DNA of 64,000 nt from Pegea sp. RAD2-039 (GCA_034620365.1 JAQGEQ010000237.1:330001-394000), one strand, 5' to 3'. Shown: positions 10,701 to 23,248, counted from the first letter of the stretch. A program made the numbers and translations. Notes: generated by a model from the letters alone, not told the origin.

Positions 10701-13700
10701 GCAGACTCATGAAAATATCGTTCAGTGAACTATGAGCAGTTCGCGTAGAATTGTTAGAAATATTCAAAGATTTAATCATCTTGCCAAACTACTTTATGAA
10801 GTGAGTTCTTAGTACTATCTCTTAAGTTTTAGCTTCTTGAATTTCTCCTGGATTTTTGAAGGTTATCTTTTTCTATAAAAAATGTAATTATTAAGTTAAT
10901 AAATAAAAGTTAAATTATTAAAAATTTATTTCAATTTTACTAATTTTTTTTTATATGAGATGAAAATAATTAACTTTTTCTCTTTAAATTTACAAATTTA
11001 ATAAATTAATAGGTAATTGGCATCTAGTGAAATCTCTGAATATTTCTTTTTTGTGTTATTTAATAATCTGGATTTTATTTTAAAAGTAAAATCATCAATA
11101 ATTGTATTTTGTTTGAGTTAATAAAAAATAAATTAATAATTAAACAAATATAATTAAATTTATCTTTGTAAATTTTGCTGAAACCTTTCAAATTATTTTT
11201 TAAAACTAATTCTAAATTATGTAAATCTATTTCTAAATATCTAAGAAACCTAAAAGCTTGTTTTTATGTTATTTATTTTTTGAAATCAATTATTTATAAA
11301 CAAAACATGTAAACTTAAATTATTTTTTTTTTTAATAATTTTCAAGGCTTAAAAATGTATATTTTTAGTCAGTTTAATAAAAAAGTAATATTTAAAATAT
11401 ATTATAAGATAATTTTTTTCAATTTATAAATAAAATGTTATTGAGTTGTAATTTCTCATTTTAGTTTTTGATTAATAAATTTTTCATTTATAAACATGAG
11501 AAAAAATTTATTAAAACATTTCTTATTTCCAAAAATTATGAAAATAGTTCCTTTATTTATTAAAATTAGAAGACAACAAATACATAGGGAATGTAAATTT
11601 TAAATATTTCTAACTTCTTTTCAAGTTCAAACTTAATTGAAGGTTTTAACTAAAAAAATTGAAACTTTTGATGAAAACCAATCTTTATTTAAAGATTAAA
11701 AAACGTTTCTATCAAACAAAGGTAAAATTGATGATACTATTTGGGTCACTTTGGTTTTGAAGGTTTTCAGTTAAACTATTGATGTCTATTAAGATTTAAG
11801 TGAAGACTTTTTCTTAGTTTGAAAAGATTTAAATTCAAAAATTAATTCAAAAAACTTTTATTTTTCGAAATGAAAAACCAAATATAAGGTGCTTCCATAA
11901 TAATATTGTGAAATTTGATGTTTCGTTTATTTTTGATCTTTCTACTGGAGATAAAAGATTAAAAAAGACACAATTTGTGAAGTAGGATTTGTTTGTTGCA
12001 TATTTGTTGAGTTGTTGTTTACAAGCAAAAAAATTTCGACTAAAACTAAATCAAATTGACTTTTAGGTTAAATTTTAATCAGTTAATTAGTATAAGAACT
12101 AAAATTTTCAGACCAAGATGATGCTTTAATTGGGATTTTCTTCTTCAACGTAAGAGACTTGTCTGCCTCAATAAGGTCTTGAAGTATGAAGTTAGAGAGT
12201 TTTATCTTAACGATTTGTGATTAAAAGAATGAAGCAAATAACTTTGTAGAAAATTGTTTTTCTGCTTAACTATATTTTCTATTTGAACATTTTCTTAAAG
12301 CTCTAATATTAACTAATTATTATAAATTTTTCATGAAAATTATGAAGATTATTAAAATTTGTTTCATAATTGATATTTATTTACAAAATTCTTTAATTTT
12401 GATGTTTTATGTCAAAAGTTTTTGTAAATCTTTCTACATTTTAATATAAGATAATCAAAATTATATTTCAAGAGTTTTTTTTATCACTTATATAATTTCA
12501 TATTGAATTATGGTGACGTAAAAAAGACTCCAAAAAACCTCGTTGTTCAACGAATAAAAAATAATTGAAAATCATTATTAAAATTGTTCGTTTTCTTTAA
12601 TGTTTAAAAAAATGTTTGACTTTATACTTACGAGGGTAAAATTAGATTTAGAAATTATATTTGCTAAAATCAAATTAAAATTAGAATTTATTAAGAAAGA
12701 AATGATTTATATCTAGTCTGGTGTTTACACATTAAATCAAATTTGTCATTTTTAAGTTTTGGGTTAAAAGAATTATTTTATTTAAAAAAAAAAAATTAGT
12801 AATTTCTAAAACATTAAATTAAAAACTTTTTAAATTTCTAAACAATCACTAACTTTAATTTATAAGCAAAACTAATTCTTTAAAAATATTTAGAATTAAA
12901 TTGACTAATAACAAGAGATTTATTTCTCGACAAACAGTTTAAGTATTTACCAATGTTTTATTTGAGGATTATTTATGAGTTTGTAAATCAAATAGTTTTA
13001 AAAATACAATTTTTGAATAAACACTTTAAAACAGAAAAGGTTTTTAAGTGTTTCATCATTAGTTTCATTTACATAAAATTTAAGCTTTAGATTACTTAAT
13101 GTGAAAACGATAATGTTTTATATAAATAACAAAAAACTTTTTTAATAATCTATCATAAATAATATTAAATCATCTTAAAAAGGGTTTTCTATCCGTTTTT
13201 TAGTTGTTTGTAAAGATACAGAGCAAATCAAAAAATAATTAAAAGGTATAGATTGAATTTTTTATCTATAATTTGGTTTTATTCTTTTGACAGCTTTTTA
13301 TTAAACATTTTTATTAAAACTTTTTATAAAGTTTTAGATCTAACGTTTCACTGTTTAAATGATTGATCTTAAATATTTATATTAACTTCATTGTTTACTT
13401 TCAAGTTGTTTTAAAATTATTAAAAGAAAAACTAAAGCTGTATTTGTAAGTATTTGTATTAAAATATATTTTTTGAATACCATTTATTTGTTATTAATAA
13501 ACTTGACTTAAAAAAATATTTTATTTCAAAGTCTTATATAATTTCATTAACTTTTATTTTGCAATTTGTATTTCAAGATACAGTTTTATAATTTTAATAA
13601 ACAATAATTACATTTTAATTATTTTTAATTTTATAAAATTAATTTTAAAAAGTTTTTTTTATTTATCAACGAAATTTGGGAATGTCGAATTTTGAATTTT

Positions 13701-14670
13701 GAATTTTTATTGTTGGAGAACTTGATATTAATTTGCATATTTTTTCACTATTATTTTCTACTGATGAATAATCGTTTACAGCATTTTATATAATCTGATT
13801 TCTAATAATTACCACGTGCTTCCGAAATTTAATCCTTTTAAAATTCTTTTTTGTTAAAAAATATATTCGATTTTTTTAGGTTTATTTTTATAAAGAAATT
13901 TTATTTTTAATTCATTCTTTTATTTTTGTGACAAAATATTTTAAAATTGTTTTTATCGTTTACAAATTATTTTCTAATTTCATTTCATAATTTAAAAAGT
14001 CTCTAAACTTATTTTTATATAATTTTTATATAATTTTTTTTAATTTTATTTATAATTTTTGTTATTTATGCATTTATAATTTATAAATAAAATTAGTTGT
14101 TTATTTTTTATAATTTTTTAATAATTTTTATTATTTTATTATCTTTTTTTATAAATTAGCAAATTTATTGTTGTTTTAACTGTAAAATGTCAACAATTAT
14201 GTCATTGTTAAAGAATATTATAATTTAGATTTAAAATTATAATAATATATTTTTATAAATTTTTTTATGTATCATTTGAAACAAATAATTTTTTTAATAT
14301 TTCTTGAAATAATTTAAATAAAAATTTTGAAAATTTTTTGTCACCTACAAAAGTAAAATTGTTTTTAAATTTTTTTCGGTTTTTTCCTCAAATGACTAAT
14401 AGTTGTCAAGCTTCAATTTGTTGATGACTAATTTTCAAAGTTTTCTAAATTTTTAAAATTGTTGCTTTTATATATCAAAATTTTCTTCAAGTACTTTTAG
14501 TGTTTCCAGTTTTAAAAACTTTTATTATTTTTATTTATTTAAAATTTTTTAAAAATTAATTTAAACTTTTTACTAATTTAAAGCTAAATTGCATAAAACA
14601 CATTTTTATCAATGAACTATTTTAATTATCTAACTCTCATTTGCATACTAATTTGCATAATACCGTGAGT
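10701..14670. other. AT-rich intergenic DNA upstream of the AGAP gene
   Basis: This is about 4 kb of low-complexity A/T sequence. I see no tRNA, no exon with a convincing frame and no TGACGTCA palindrome until the AGAP start. It would include that gene's promoter, but I cannot place it. Confidence 0.5.
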
Positions 14671-14677
14671 GTAGAAG

Positions 14678-17600
14678 ATGACGTCATCATCAGAAAATGA
14701 AACTCATTCAAATTACATAAGAAGGGAAATCACCAGGTTGGTTCCACTTGAATGCACACCACAATTATTTTATGAATGACGTCATAGATTTGAAGGAGTA
14801 CACCCTAACATCTATGCCATTTATGAACTTCTTAATGACGTCACAAATGAAGAGCTTCAAACCCAAATCAGAGAGCATGTGATTAATATTGAAGGTGATG
14901 ACGTCATCAACTTTTTTGCCATTGGATTTTTTGTTCTTCATCTTCTGACTTTTGATCTTTAATATTTTCTGATCTTAATATCTATTCTTAATCTTCATCT
15001 TTTGATCTTCATCTTCTGATCTTCATCTTCTGATCTTCATCTTCTGATCTTCATCTTCTGATCTTCATCTTCTGATCTTCATCTTCTGATCTTCATCTTC
15101 TGATCTTCTTCTTCTGATCTTCATCTTCTGATCTTCATCTTCTAATCTTCATCTTCTGATCTTCATCTTCTGATCCTCATCTTCTGATCTTCATCTTCTG
15201 TTCTTCATCTTCTGATCTTCATCTTCTGATCTTCATCTTCTGATCTTCATCTTCTGATCTTTATCTTCTGATCTTCATCTTCTGATCATCATCTTCTGAT
15301 CTTCATCTTCTGATCTTCATCACCTCATCTTCATCTTCTGACCTTCATCTTCTAATCTTCATCTTCTGATCTTCATCTTCTGATCATCATCTTCTGATCT
15401 TCATCTTCTGATCTTCATCTTCTGATCTTCATCTTCTGATCTTCATCTTCTGATCTTCATCTTCTAATCTTCATCATCTGATCTTGATCTTCTGATCTTG
15501 ATCACCTGATCTTCATCTTCTGATCTTCATCTTCTGATCTTCATCTTCTGATCTTCATCTTCTGATCTTCATCTTCTGATCTTCATCTTCTGATCTTCAT
15601 CTTCTGATCCTCATCTTCTGATCTTCATCTTCTGTTCTTCATCTTCTGATCTTCATCTTCTGATCTTCATCTTCTGATCTTTATCTTCTGATCTTCATCT
15701 TCTGATCATCATCTTCTGATCTTCATCTTCTGATCTTCATCACCTCATCTTCATCTTCTGACCTTCATCTTCTAATCTTCATCTTCTGATCTTCATCTTC
15801 TGATCATCATCTTCTGATCTTCATCTTCTGATCTTCATTTTCTGATCTTCATCTTCTGATCTTCATCTTCTGATCATCATCTTCTGATCTTCATCTTCTG
15901 ATCTTCATTTTCTGATCTTCATCTTCTGATCTTTATCTTCTTATCTTCATCTTCTGATCTTCATCTTCTGATTTTCATCTTCTGATCTTCATCTTCTAAT
16001 CTTCATCTTTTAATCTTCATCAACTGATCTTCATTTTCTGATCCTCATCTTCTAATCTTCATCTTCTGATCTTCATCTTCTAATCTTCATCATCTGATCT
16101 TGATCTTCTGATCTTGATCACCTGATCTTCATCTTCTGATCTTCATCTTCTGATCTTCATCTTCTGATCTTCATCTTCTGATCTTCATCTTCTGATCTTC
16201 ATCTTCTGATCTTCATCACCTGATCTTCATCTTCTGGTCTTCTTCTTCTGATCTTCATCTTCTGATCTTCATCACCTGATCTTCATCTTCTAATCTTCAT
16301 ATTCTGATCTTCATCTTCTGATCTTCATCTTCTGATCTTCATCTTCTGATCTTCATCTTCTGATCTTCTTTTTTCAGATGCTTTTGTAAACAGTCAAGAA
16401 TGGACGAGTCATCGCTCGCTGTCTGAGATTCGATTAGTAAGTTGCCCCAGTTTCCACACGCGCCCCAAGTTTCACGTGATGACGTCACTAGGGAGTCTTA
16501 GGCGGCGTGACGTCAGGAAAATCGTCACTAGTCCATCGATATCTCACCGGAAGTTACGTAGATGAAGAATCACCGGAAGGAGGGCGTTTTAAACGCGATG
16601 TTTTTGTCGAAGGTGCCAACCATCTTCTGTTGCTACGTGATGAAGGAGGACCTCCTGAAATCGAGGTGATGACGTCATCGAATCACGTCACAAACTCATT
16701 TGAATATTTCAGTTTTGTACCTGGGTCGATGCAGTCCTATTAGTTTTTAATCTCACCGATCAAACGTCATTTCAAACGATGACGTCATACCTGAAACGTT
16801 TATGCAAATTACGTGACGTCACTAATCTTCCTCTGATCATAATTGGCTCACAAGGTAACGTTAAAATGACGTCATAAACACGTGATGACGTCATCGATTG
16901 TAGATAAAATCGACGTTGAACACCCACGTGTCATCAGTGACGTCACAGCGAAGAACCTAACAGCGGAATTACGTCATCAGTGCTTCGAATATTTCGAGAT
17001 TTGTTCAACTTATGGCTTGAATGTTGATCAAGTATTTCGTGAAGGTGACGTCATTATCGCGGTTATGACGTCACTCATCTATTACATCATCAGTTACGCG
17101 ATTAGTGGTTTTAAAACGTCATCGAAATCTTCCAATCCGATCTTCATCTGTTGATGATAACATGATGACGTCATCACCTTTACATCATCACCATAGCAAC
17201 ATCAACTCTTCATATGATCTCAAAACTGTCACAACACCGACACGTGAGTAATTGATGACGTCATCACTTCACTAATGACGTCATCTTACAGCAAATGACA
17301 TCAACGATAGCGGTTCTGTTTTAGGGGGTTTTTTCACCCCAAATCCAATTCGGAAGAGCCTACGTCATAAAAAATCCGGTTTATTTTCGGTTAGTGATGA
17401 TGATGTCATTTACAATCGTTTAATGATGACGTCATAGGGTCGTAAGAACAGCGATGCTGAAAAGAGGAACAGTTATCAGGCTGTGACGTCACCAACATCA
17501 GCTAAAGGTGAGATGGGATTTGGAAGAAGTATTCCTTTGAAACAGGGACACGTGATGAAGAAGAGCGGGAAGAGATTAGGAGGAAGAAGCGAATGGAGGA

Positions 17601-20144
17601 AGAAGTATTTGGTTTTAGATGAAGACGGACGTTTAAGTTATTACAATCATATTAATGTAAGTTTCAATCTTCTGATCTTCATCACCTGATCTTCACCTTC
17701 TGATCTTCATCATCTGATCTTCATCTTCTGATCTTCATCATCTGACCTTCATCTTCTGATCCTCATCTTCTGATCTTAATCTTCTGATTTTCATCTTCTG
17801 ATCCTCATCTTCTAATCTTCATCTTCTGATCTTCTTCTTCTGATCTTCATCATCTGATCTTCATCTTCTGATCTTCATCTTCTGATCTTAAATTCTCTCT
17901 CTAAAGAATCACAAACAACTTTTTTCATATTTTCGTGAACAATCGATTTATGACGTCATCGTTCATATGTTAAACTAGTCACGTGCTTTTTCGACTTTAT
18001 ACTCGAAGTGATTTATGACGTCGCTTTCAAGTAAACGCGTGCTTGATGACGTCACTATCAAGTAAACACGTGCTTGATGACGTCACTTTCAAGTAAACAC
18101 GTGCTTGATGACGTCACTTTCAAGTAAACACGTGCTTGATGACGTCACTTTCAAGTAAACACGTGCTTGATGACGTCATTTCAAGTAAACAAGTGCTTGA
18201 TGACGTCATTTCAAGTAAACAAGTGCTTGATGACGTCACTATCAAGTAAACACGTGCTTGATGACGTCACTATCAAGTAAACACGTGCTTGATGACGTCA
18301 AGCTAATTTAAGTAAATTGTAGGACTACATGGAAAATATTTGTAAACAAACTATCCACGTGGTCCACACAACTGTCAAAGTACCTGGGCGACTATCGTCC
18401 ATATCTTCACCAATCATCAAATCATCCGGTAATTCCCCTAAAAATTTCCCCTAAAACGAAAAGTGCCCCTAAAACTATTTCTTCAGATAATTGTAGCGGA
18501 AACTTTGAATTTCAAATTGTTTCAATTTCCGGTGATACTTGGCATCTGATGACGTCATCAATCGAACAACGCGATGCTTGGGTTGATGTGATTGGTCGAA
18601 TGTATCTTCAAACTGTTCAAAATCATAAAAGTTCTCGATCTAGTCGTAGTGATGACGTCACATTAGAAGATTTAATTAATTCGATGACGTGTGTGGAGTG
18701 TGGTGCTGATAAACCGACTTGGGCGTCTTTAAATCTTGGTTGCCTCATCTGTATCGACTGTTCGGGTATTCACCGAAATCTAGGAACTCATATATCGCGC
18801 GTTCGGTCACTAGGTCAGTGATGACGTCATTTGATTTAAAAAAATCAAAATTTTTTCAATTTTTTAGAATATTTATTTTTTTAGATATTTATTAAATTTA
18901 TATAATTTATTAATAAAATTTAACGATGACGTCATTTATATAGAACTTGACGAATGGCCATTTGAATATATTCAATTATTAAAGAGAATCGGGAATAAAA
19001 TTTCCAACGAAATTTGGAATCCAACATTACGTCAATACTCGCCGTCGATGACGTCATCTCGTGACGATTTTATTCGAGATAAATACATCAGACGTCTTTT
19101 TATCGCTCCTTTGTTACCAGAACATCATGATATTGGTAATATGACGTCATCAGTGTCTTTCTCGATGTAATATTTTTGTTGGTTGCTAGGTAACAGTTTA
19201 ATAGAAGCAATAAAAGCCGATGATATGAAAAAATTTCTTCATTTAATTGCTTATATCAAATATAATGACGTCAATAAACAATTTGGTAAGTGATGACGTC
19301 ATCATTGGTTTATTTATTTGATTTAATAAAAAAATTTATTTTAAATTTTTGGAGTTTTTTCGTTGATTCAAAAATTCCTAATAAATTTAACAACTTCGTA
19401 AAAACTTCTTCTTCAAAATAAATGTTTCTGTCATCAAATGATTGATCTGAAATCAGAAAAGTTGAAATTTCAGTTTGTTTTTATTATTGTTGTTTTTTTC
19501 ATTGTTATTTTTTATTCTTGTTTTTTATTGTTGTTTTTTATTCTTGTTTTTTATTCTTGTTTTTTTATTATTGTTTTTTCATTTTTGTTTTTTTTATTGT
19601 TGTTTTTTTCATTGTTTTTTTTATTGTTGTTTTTTTTTATATTCAAAGTTTAATTAATAATCGAAAAAAGAATAAACAAATAAATCAAATTATTAAAAAA
19701 ATTTTTTTCTATCATTTTTATTATTCGTATCATTAACTAATTTTATTAACAAATTAATGACGTCATCACTGTTTTATTAAAATCATTTTTTTACTTGAAC
19801 AGGAATAGAACAAAAAACTTTACTTCATTTTGCGGCGCAAACTGGAAACCTCTGTTTTTGTCAATTACTACTTTGGGTAAGTCCCCTAAATTTACATATC
19901 AGCTGAACGATGACGTCATCAATTACAGCTGAACGCCGATCCACAAATCTTGGATGGTTTAGGGGAAACCCCAACAAATTTAGCGAAACGTCATCAACAT
20001 TTTCACTGTTTACAACTTCTACTAACATCTCAAGTTACTAAGCAACATCAAATGACGTCATCACATCGAAATATCGTTGCTGTGACGTCATCATCGTCAC
20101 GTACACCACGTAATCGTAACCTCATGTATACTAGTGCTATTTAA
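14678..20144 (+). CDS. AGAP: AGAP-type ArfGAP with GTPase-like, PH and ankyrin domains (centaurin gamma)
   Basis: Exons: 14678-14736, 14788-14894, 16378-16436, 16492-16665, 16713-16854, 16904-17044, 17094-17243, 17292-17389, 17438-17656, 18323-18428, 18487-18813, 18944-19135, 19190-19285, 19803-19876, 19929-20144. All phases agree and give 719 residues (human AGAP1 is about 800-860). The N-terminal block has [16 protein letters not shown] and FVNSQEW, both AGAP hallmarks. The GTPase-like domain starts near residue 76, with P-loop GGVTSGKS (79-86) and [11 protein letters not shown] domain spans about 340-453. The ArfGAP zinc finger has Cys487, 490, 507 and 510 (CxxC-x16-CxxC), followed by the arginine-finger motif IHRNLG. 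Ankyrin repeats span about 592-690. The family activates GTP hydrolysis on Arf1-class GTPases in endosomal and AP-complex traffic. The start ATGACGTCATCATCAG itself contains the palindrome common here; an acceptor-like GTGTAG lies 3 nt before the ATG. A polyadenylation signal candidate is AATAAA at 20434. Introns are short except 2, 9 and 13. Confidence 0.95.
14936..16372 (+). repeat. 14-bp pyrimidine-rich tandem array in AGAP intron 2
   Basis: About 100 units of TCTGATCTTCATCT with sparse variants (CACC, AATC, ATTT forms). It fills nearly all of AGAP intron 2 and runs directly into the 3' splice site at 16377. Longer blocks recur inside it (for example the variant string at about 15170-15480 again at about 15600-15830), so it has grown by segmental duplication as well as unit slippage. 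Confidence 0.93.
17668..17890 (+). repeat. Second 14-bp array in AGAP intron 9
   Basis: The same TCTGATCTTCATCT unit as in intron 2, about 15 copies including CATC and CTTC variants, starting 12 bp after the splice donor of exon 9. The shared unit implies transfer of the repeat between introns of one gene. Confidence 0.88.
18026..18304 (+). repeat. 31-bp minisatellite carrying CACGTG and TGACGTCA in each unit
   Basis: Nine units of CAAGTAAACACGTGCTTGATG plus ACGTCACTTT lie in AGAP intron 9, with single-base length variants. Most units contain an E-box CACGTG and all contain the CRE-type palindrome TGACGTCA, at fixed spacing. It looks like an amplified transcription-factor site array, but the regulatory role is inference. 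Confidence 0.85.
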
Positions 20145-20500
20145 TGACGTCATCATTGATTGTATGACGTCATGTTAGCTTCGATATCTGTCCACTTTGT
20201 TATTTGTTCGTATACACAAAGAAATCGTGCTTGTGACGTCATCAGCGCTTAATAGCGTCTGGTGATGTTTCTTTGTTGTGTTTGGTGCTTATCTGACCGT
20301 CAAGACCAAATTTGGTTTATTTTTTACGTTTTGGGCCATTTTAGAATCCGACCATTTTGATAAATTTTTGTAATTTGCATAAAAATGAAATTGAATCATC
20401 AATTATAAATGTGTTTGATGGAAATTTGAGTTAAATAAAAGATTTTAAAAATACTTTGAAAAAAAAAAAGATTTTTATAAAAAGATTTTCGAAATATTAA
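20145..20500 (+). other. AGAP 3' untranslated region
   Basis: Three more TGACGTCA palindromes follow the stop codon (about 20145, 20165 and 20233), the last of this island. AATAAA at 20434-20439 is the likely polyadenylation signal. Beyond it the sequence reverts to featureless A/T until the LINE fragment at 20868. Confidence 0.5.
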
Positions 20501-20867
20501 AAATAATATAAATATCTTCATAATATCATTTTTAATAGTTTGTTTAAATAAGAATAATTACTAGATTTACAAATATTAAGAAAAAAGGTTTTTGTAAAAT
20601 AAAAGTTGAAAAAAAAAAAAAATTATTAAAATATTAATTTTTTAAATTCGCGAAAAAAAGGGTTTCATAAAAACTTTTTGAAATTTTATTTATCGAGACT
20701 AATAATTTTTATTTAAAAAGTATTTATGTTTAATCACTAAAAATATTTTAATTATTAAATTATTCTAAATTTCATCAAGATTAATTAAAAATAAAAATCT
20801 TTTTATAATATAAATTATATTAATAGTAAAAGTAGTTTATATATTATCCGATATATTCATTTATTAC

Positions 20868-21262
20868 AATAAACGCGAAGGAGGGTGCTTAAAGAGAGCA
20901 CCTCTCGTTAACACACATTCTCACAAATAACATTTATTAAGTTAGAAATATAGAAAGCAAAAGATGTAACACGTGACATTTCAGTAGTCCTCAAAACATA
21001 CAACAGTGAACAATTACATAGAATGTTAATAATATAAAAAAGGAAAAAATTCACAGTTTAGAAATGACAATATTGGAAATATTATAACATTTCAATTTCT
21101 GTTTGAACAACGCGAGTGATTCTGACATGACAATATCTGATGGCGGCTGGTTCCAAGTACTAATTGTGCGGTATGAGAAAAAATTTGCTCTGACCAATGT
21201 ACCAGGTGATATAGGCTTATTAAGATGTAATGTGTGTCGTCTGAGCTGATATAACTTGAAGG
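20868..21262 (-). mobile_element. LINE 3' fragment, copy 3
   Basis: Reading minus, it carries the ORF2 C-terminal region (QLRRHTLHL-, LVRANFFSYRT- and W.QPPSDIVMSES-like peptides, with stops) and then the family 3' end (GAGGTGCTCTC, CACCCTCCTTCGCG, AATAA tail). It is 5'-truncated, as expected of target-primed reverse transcription. Confidence 0.75.
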
Positions 21263-21660
21263 ATGTAATGTGTTTTGTTATATTTTAGAATCTTTAAAAA
21301 TTGAATCATCTAATTGATCTTTATCAAAAGATTTTGTAAGATTCTTTTTCTAAAATTAAAAAGTTCCAATTTGGAAATCTGTAAATTTTAGATCAAATCA
21401 AAACTGTATTTGAAATTTCAAAACTTTTACATAAAAACTAATGGCTTAAAGCCAATAAGTGAAAAAATTACTAAATTTAAAGAAAATTGTTTCAAAATGA
21501 CGAAATGATGCTGAAAAGATCAACAGATCTCTACAGAAGATCAACAGATCTTTACAGAAGACCAACAAATTAAGATTAAAAAGCCTTCTTTGTTGTAATG
21601 GAAATTTGAAGCTTTTACACAAAACATAAATGACAAAAAAATCAAATTTAACACAAATAA
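21263..21660. other. AT-rich spacer
   Basis: No gene seen. A small direct repeat (GATCAACAGATCT(C/T)TACAGAA) occurs at about 21519-21565. Confidence 0.4.
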
Positions 21661-21664
21661 ATAG

Positions 21665-22385
21665 TTTGTTTGTTTTTATTCTTGTTTATTCGCTTGTTTG
21701 TTCGCTTGTTTGTTTCTATTCTTGTTTATTCGCTTGTTTGTTTCTATTCTTGTTTATTCGCTTGTTTGTTTCTATTCTTGTTTATTCGCTTGTTTGTTTC
21801 TATTCTTGTTTATTCGCTTGTTTATTTTTATTCTTGTTTATTCGCTTGTTTGTTTCTATTCTTGTTTGTTCGCTTGTTTGTTTCTATTCTTGTTTATTCG
21901 CTTGTTTGTTTCTATTCTTGTTTATTCGCTTGTTTGTTTCTATTCTTGTTTATTCGCTTGTTTGTTTCTATTCTTGTTTATTCGCTTGTTTATTTTTATT
22001 CTTGTTTATTCGCTTGTTTGTTTCTATTCTTGTTTGTTCGCTTGTTTATTTTTATTCTTGTTTATTCGCTTGTTTGTTTCTATTCTTGTTTGTTCGCTTG
22101 TTTGTTTTTATTCTTGTTTATTCGCTTGTTTGTTTCTATTCTTGTTTATTCGCTTGTTTGTTTCTATTCTTGTTTATTCGCTTGTTTGTTTCTATTCTTG
22201 TTTATTCGATTGTTTGTTTCTATTCTTGTTTATTCGCTTGTTTGTTTCTATTCTTGTTTGTTCGCTTGTTTATTTTTATTCTTGTTTATTCGCTTGTTTG
22301 TTTCTATTCTTGTTTATTCGCTTGTTTATTTTTATTCTTGTTTATTCGCTTGTTTGTTTCTATTCTTGTTTATTCGCTTGTTGTT
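21665..22385 (+). repeat. 28-bp minisatellite, about 25 units
   Basis: The unit is TCTATTCTTGTTTATTCGCT plus TGTTTGTT, with few variants (TTTATTTTTA, TTGTTCG). The unit length is not a multiple of 3 and has no stop in any plus frame. All three plus frames are therefore open for about 250 codons and cycle through the same hydrophobic peptide. No start context, splice structure or homology supports translation. Confidence 0.9.
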
Positions 22386-23140
22386 GGTTTATTTTTACTG
22401 GTGTTACTGGAGCACCAACTTCTAGTATCAATTGGTACTTGATGCTCAAAATCTCAGGTCATCTCAGATCGTGTCATTAAGAAGATTAAAGATCTATCAT
22501 CTCACGTTACTCTTCAATAAAGAACCAATCAAGCGAAACTAGCAACAGATCTTGAACAGAAGTGATGAAAGTGAATCTCTATTTAGAGATTGAAAATTTT
22601 CTAACATGTGACTTCATGACAATTTGAACGTTTTGAAAATAAAAGAAAAATCTTTCATTTTAAGATTGAAGTAAATAAACTAAATTTACTTTTAAATATT
22701 TTGCTAATAGTATACAACAATGTTGGTTGGTAAACCCAAAAACCCTGGTTCTATTACCATCTAATAAAAACCAGTATGGTCAATTAATGGTCAATTTCAA
22801 TACTTTTGGTTCTAGGAACTTTTATTTCGAAATATTTTAACAAGGTTCACCTTGCTCATCAATCTTGTAGATCTACAGATTAAGGATTTATTTGTTCTTT
22901 GAAATTCTCACATAAAAACTTTTTATAAATTTTTATTGACTTGTTTGGAAATATTTCATTTTTTAAAAGTATCTGGCTCACGTTCAAACACAAACATGTT
23001 TTTTAAAGATTGAGTCAAGATATAAACTGAATTAAAACAAGTTTTGCATCGATTAAATAAAATAGGATTTTTAAATATTGATGAAATATTCAGCCAACTA
23101 ATTTTTAGTCGATTTTATATTCAGGAAATTATTTCAGTTT
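22386..23140. other. Spacer between the 28-bp array and the tRNA cassette
   Basis: 22384-22440 is the second copy of the short repeat at 1979-2060. The remainder is moderately complex, but I found no frame worth calling. Confidence 0.4.
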
Positions 23141-23175
23141 AATTTGAAAACACCATTTTGTTGCCGACTTCAGCG

Positions 23176-23248
23176 GCCTCGATAGCGCAGTAGGCAGCGC
23201 GTGAGTCTCATAATCTCAAGGTCGTGAGTTCGATCCTCACTCGAGGCA
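23176..23248 (+). tRNA. tRNA-Met(CAT), elongator
   Basis: Same 73-nt sequence as the other Met copies, followed by a T6 terminator. Its 5' flank keeps CTTCAGCG. Confidence 0.96.

Noticed and set aside
14936-16372. CRISPR-like or protein-coding array
   Set aside because: Units are contiguous with no unique spacers and no meaningful frame, and the host is an animal. It is an intronic microsatellite.
19438-19736. Hydrophobic Phe/Leu/Val ORFs in AGAP intron 13
   Set aside because: They come from a TTATTGTTGTTTTTT simple repeat inside an intron and are open in several frames at once.
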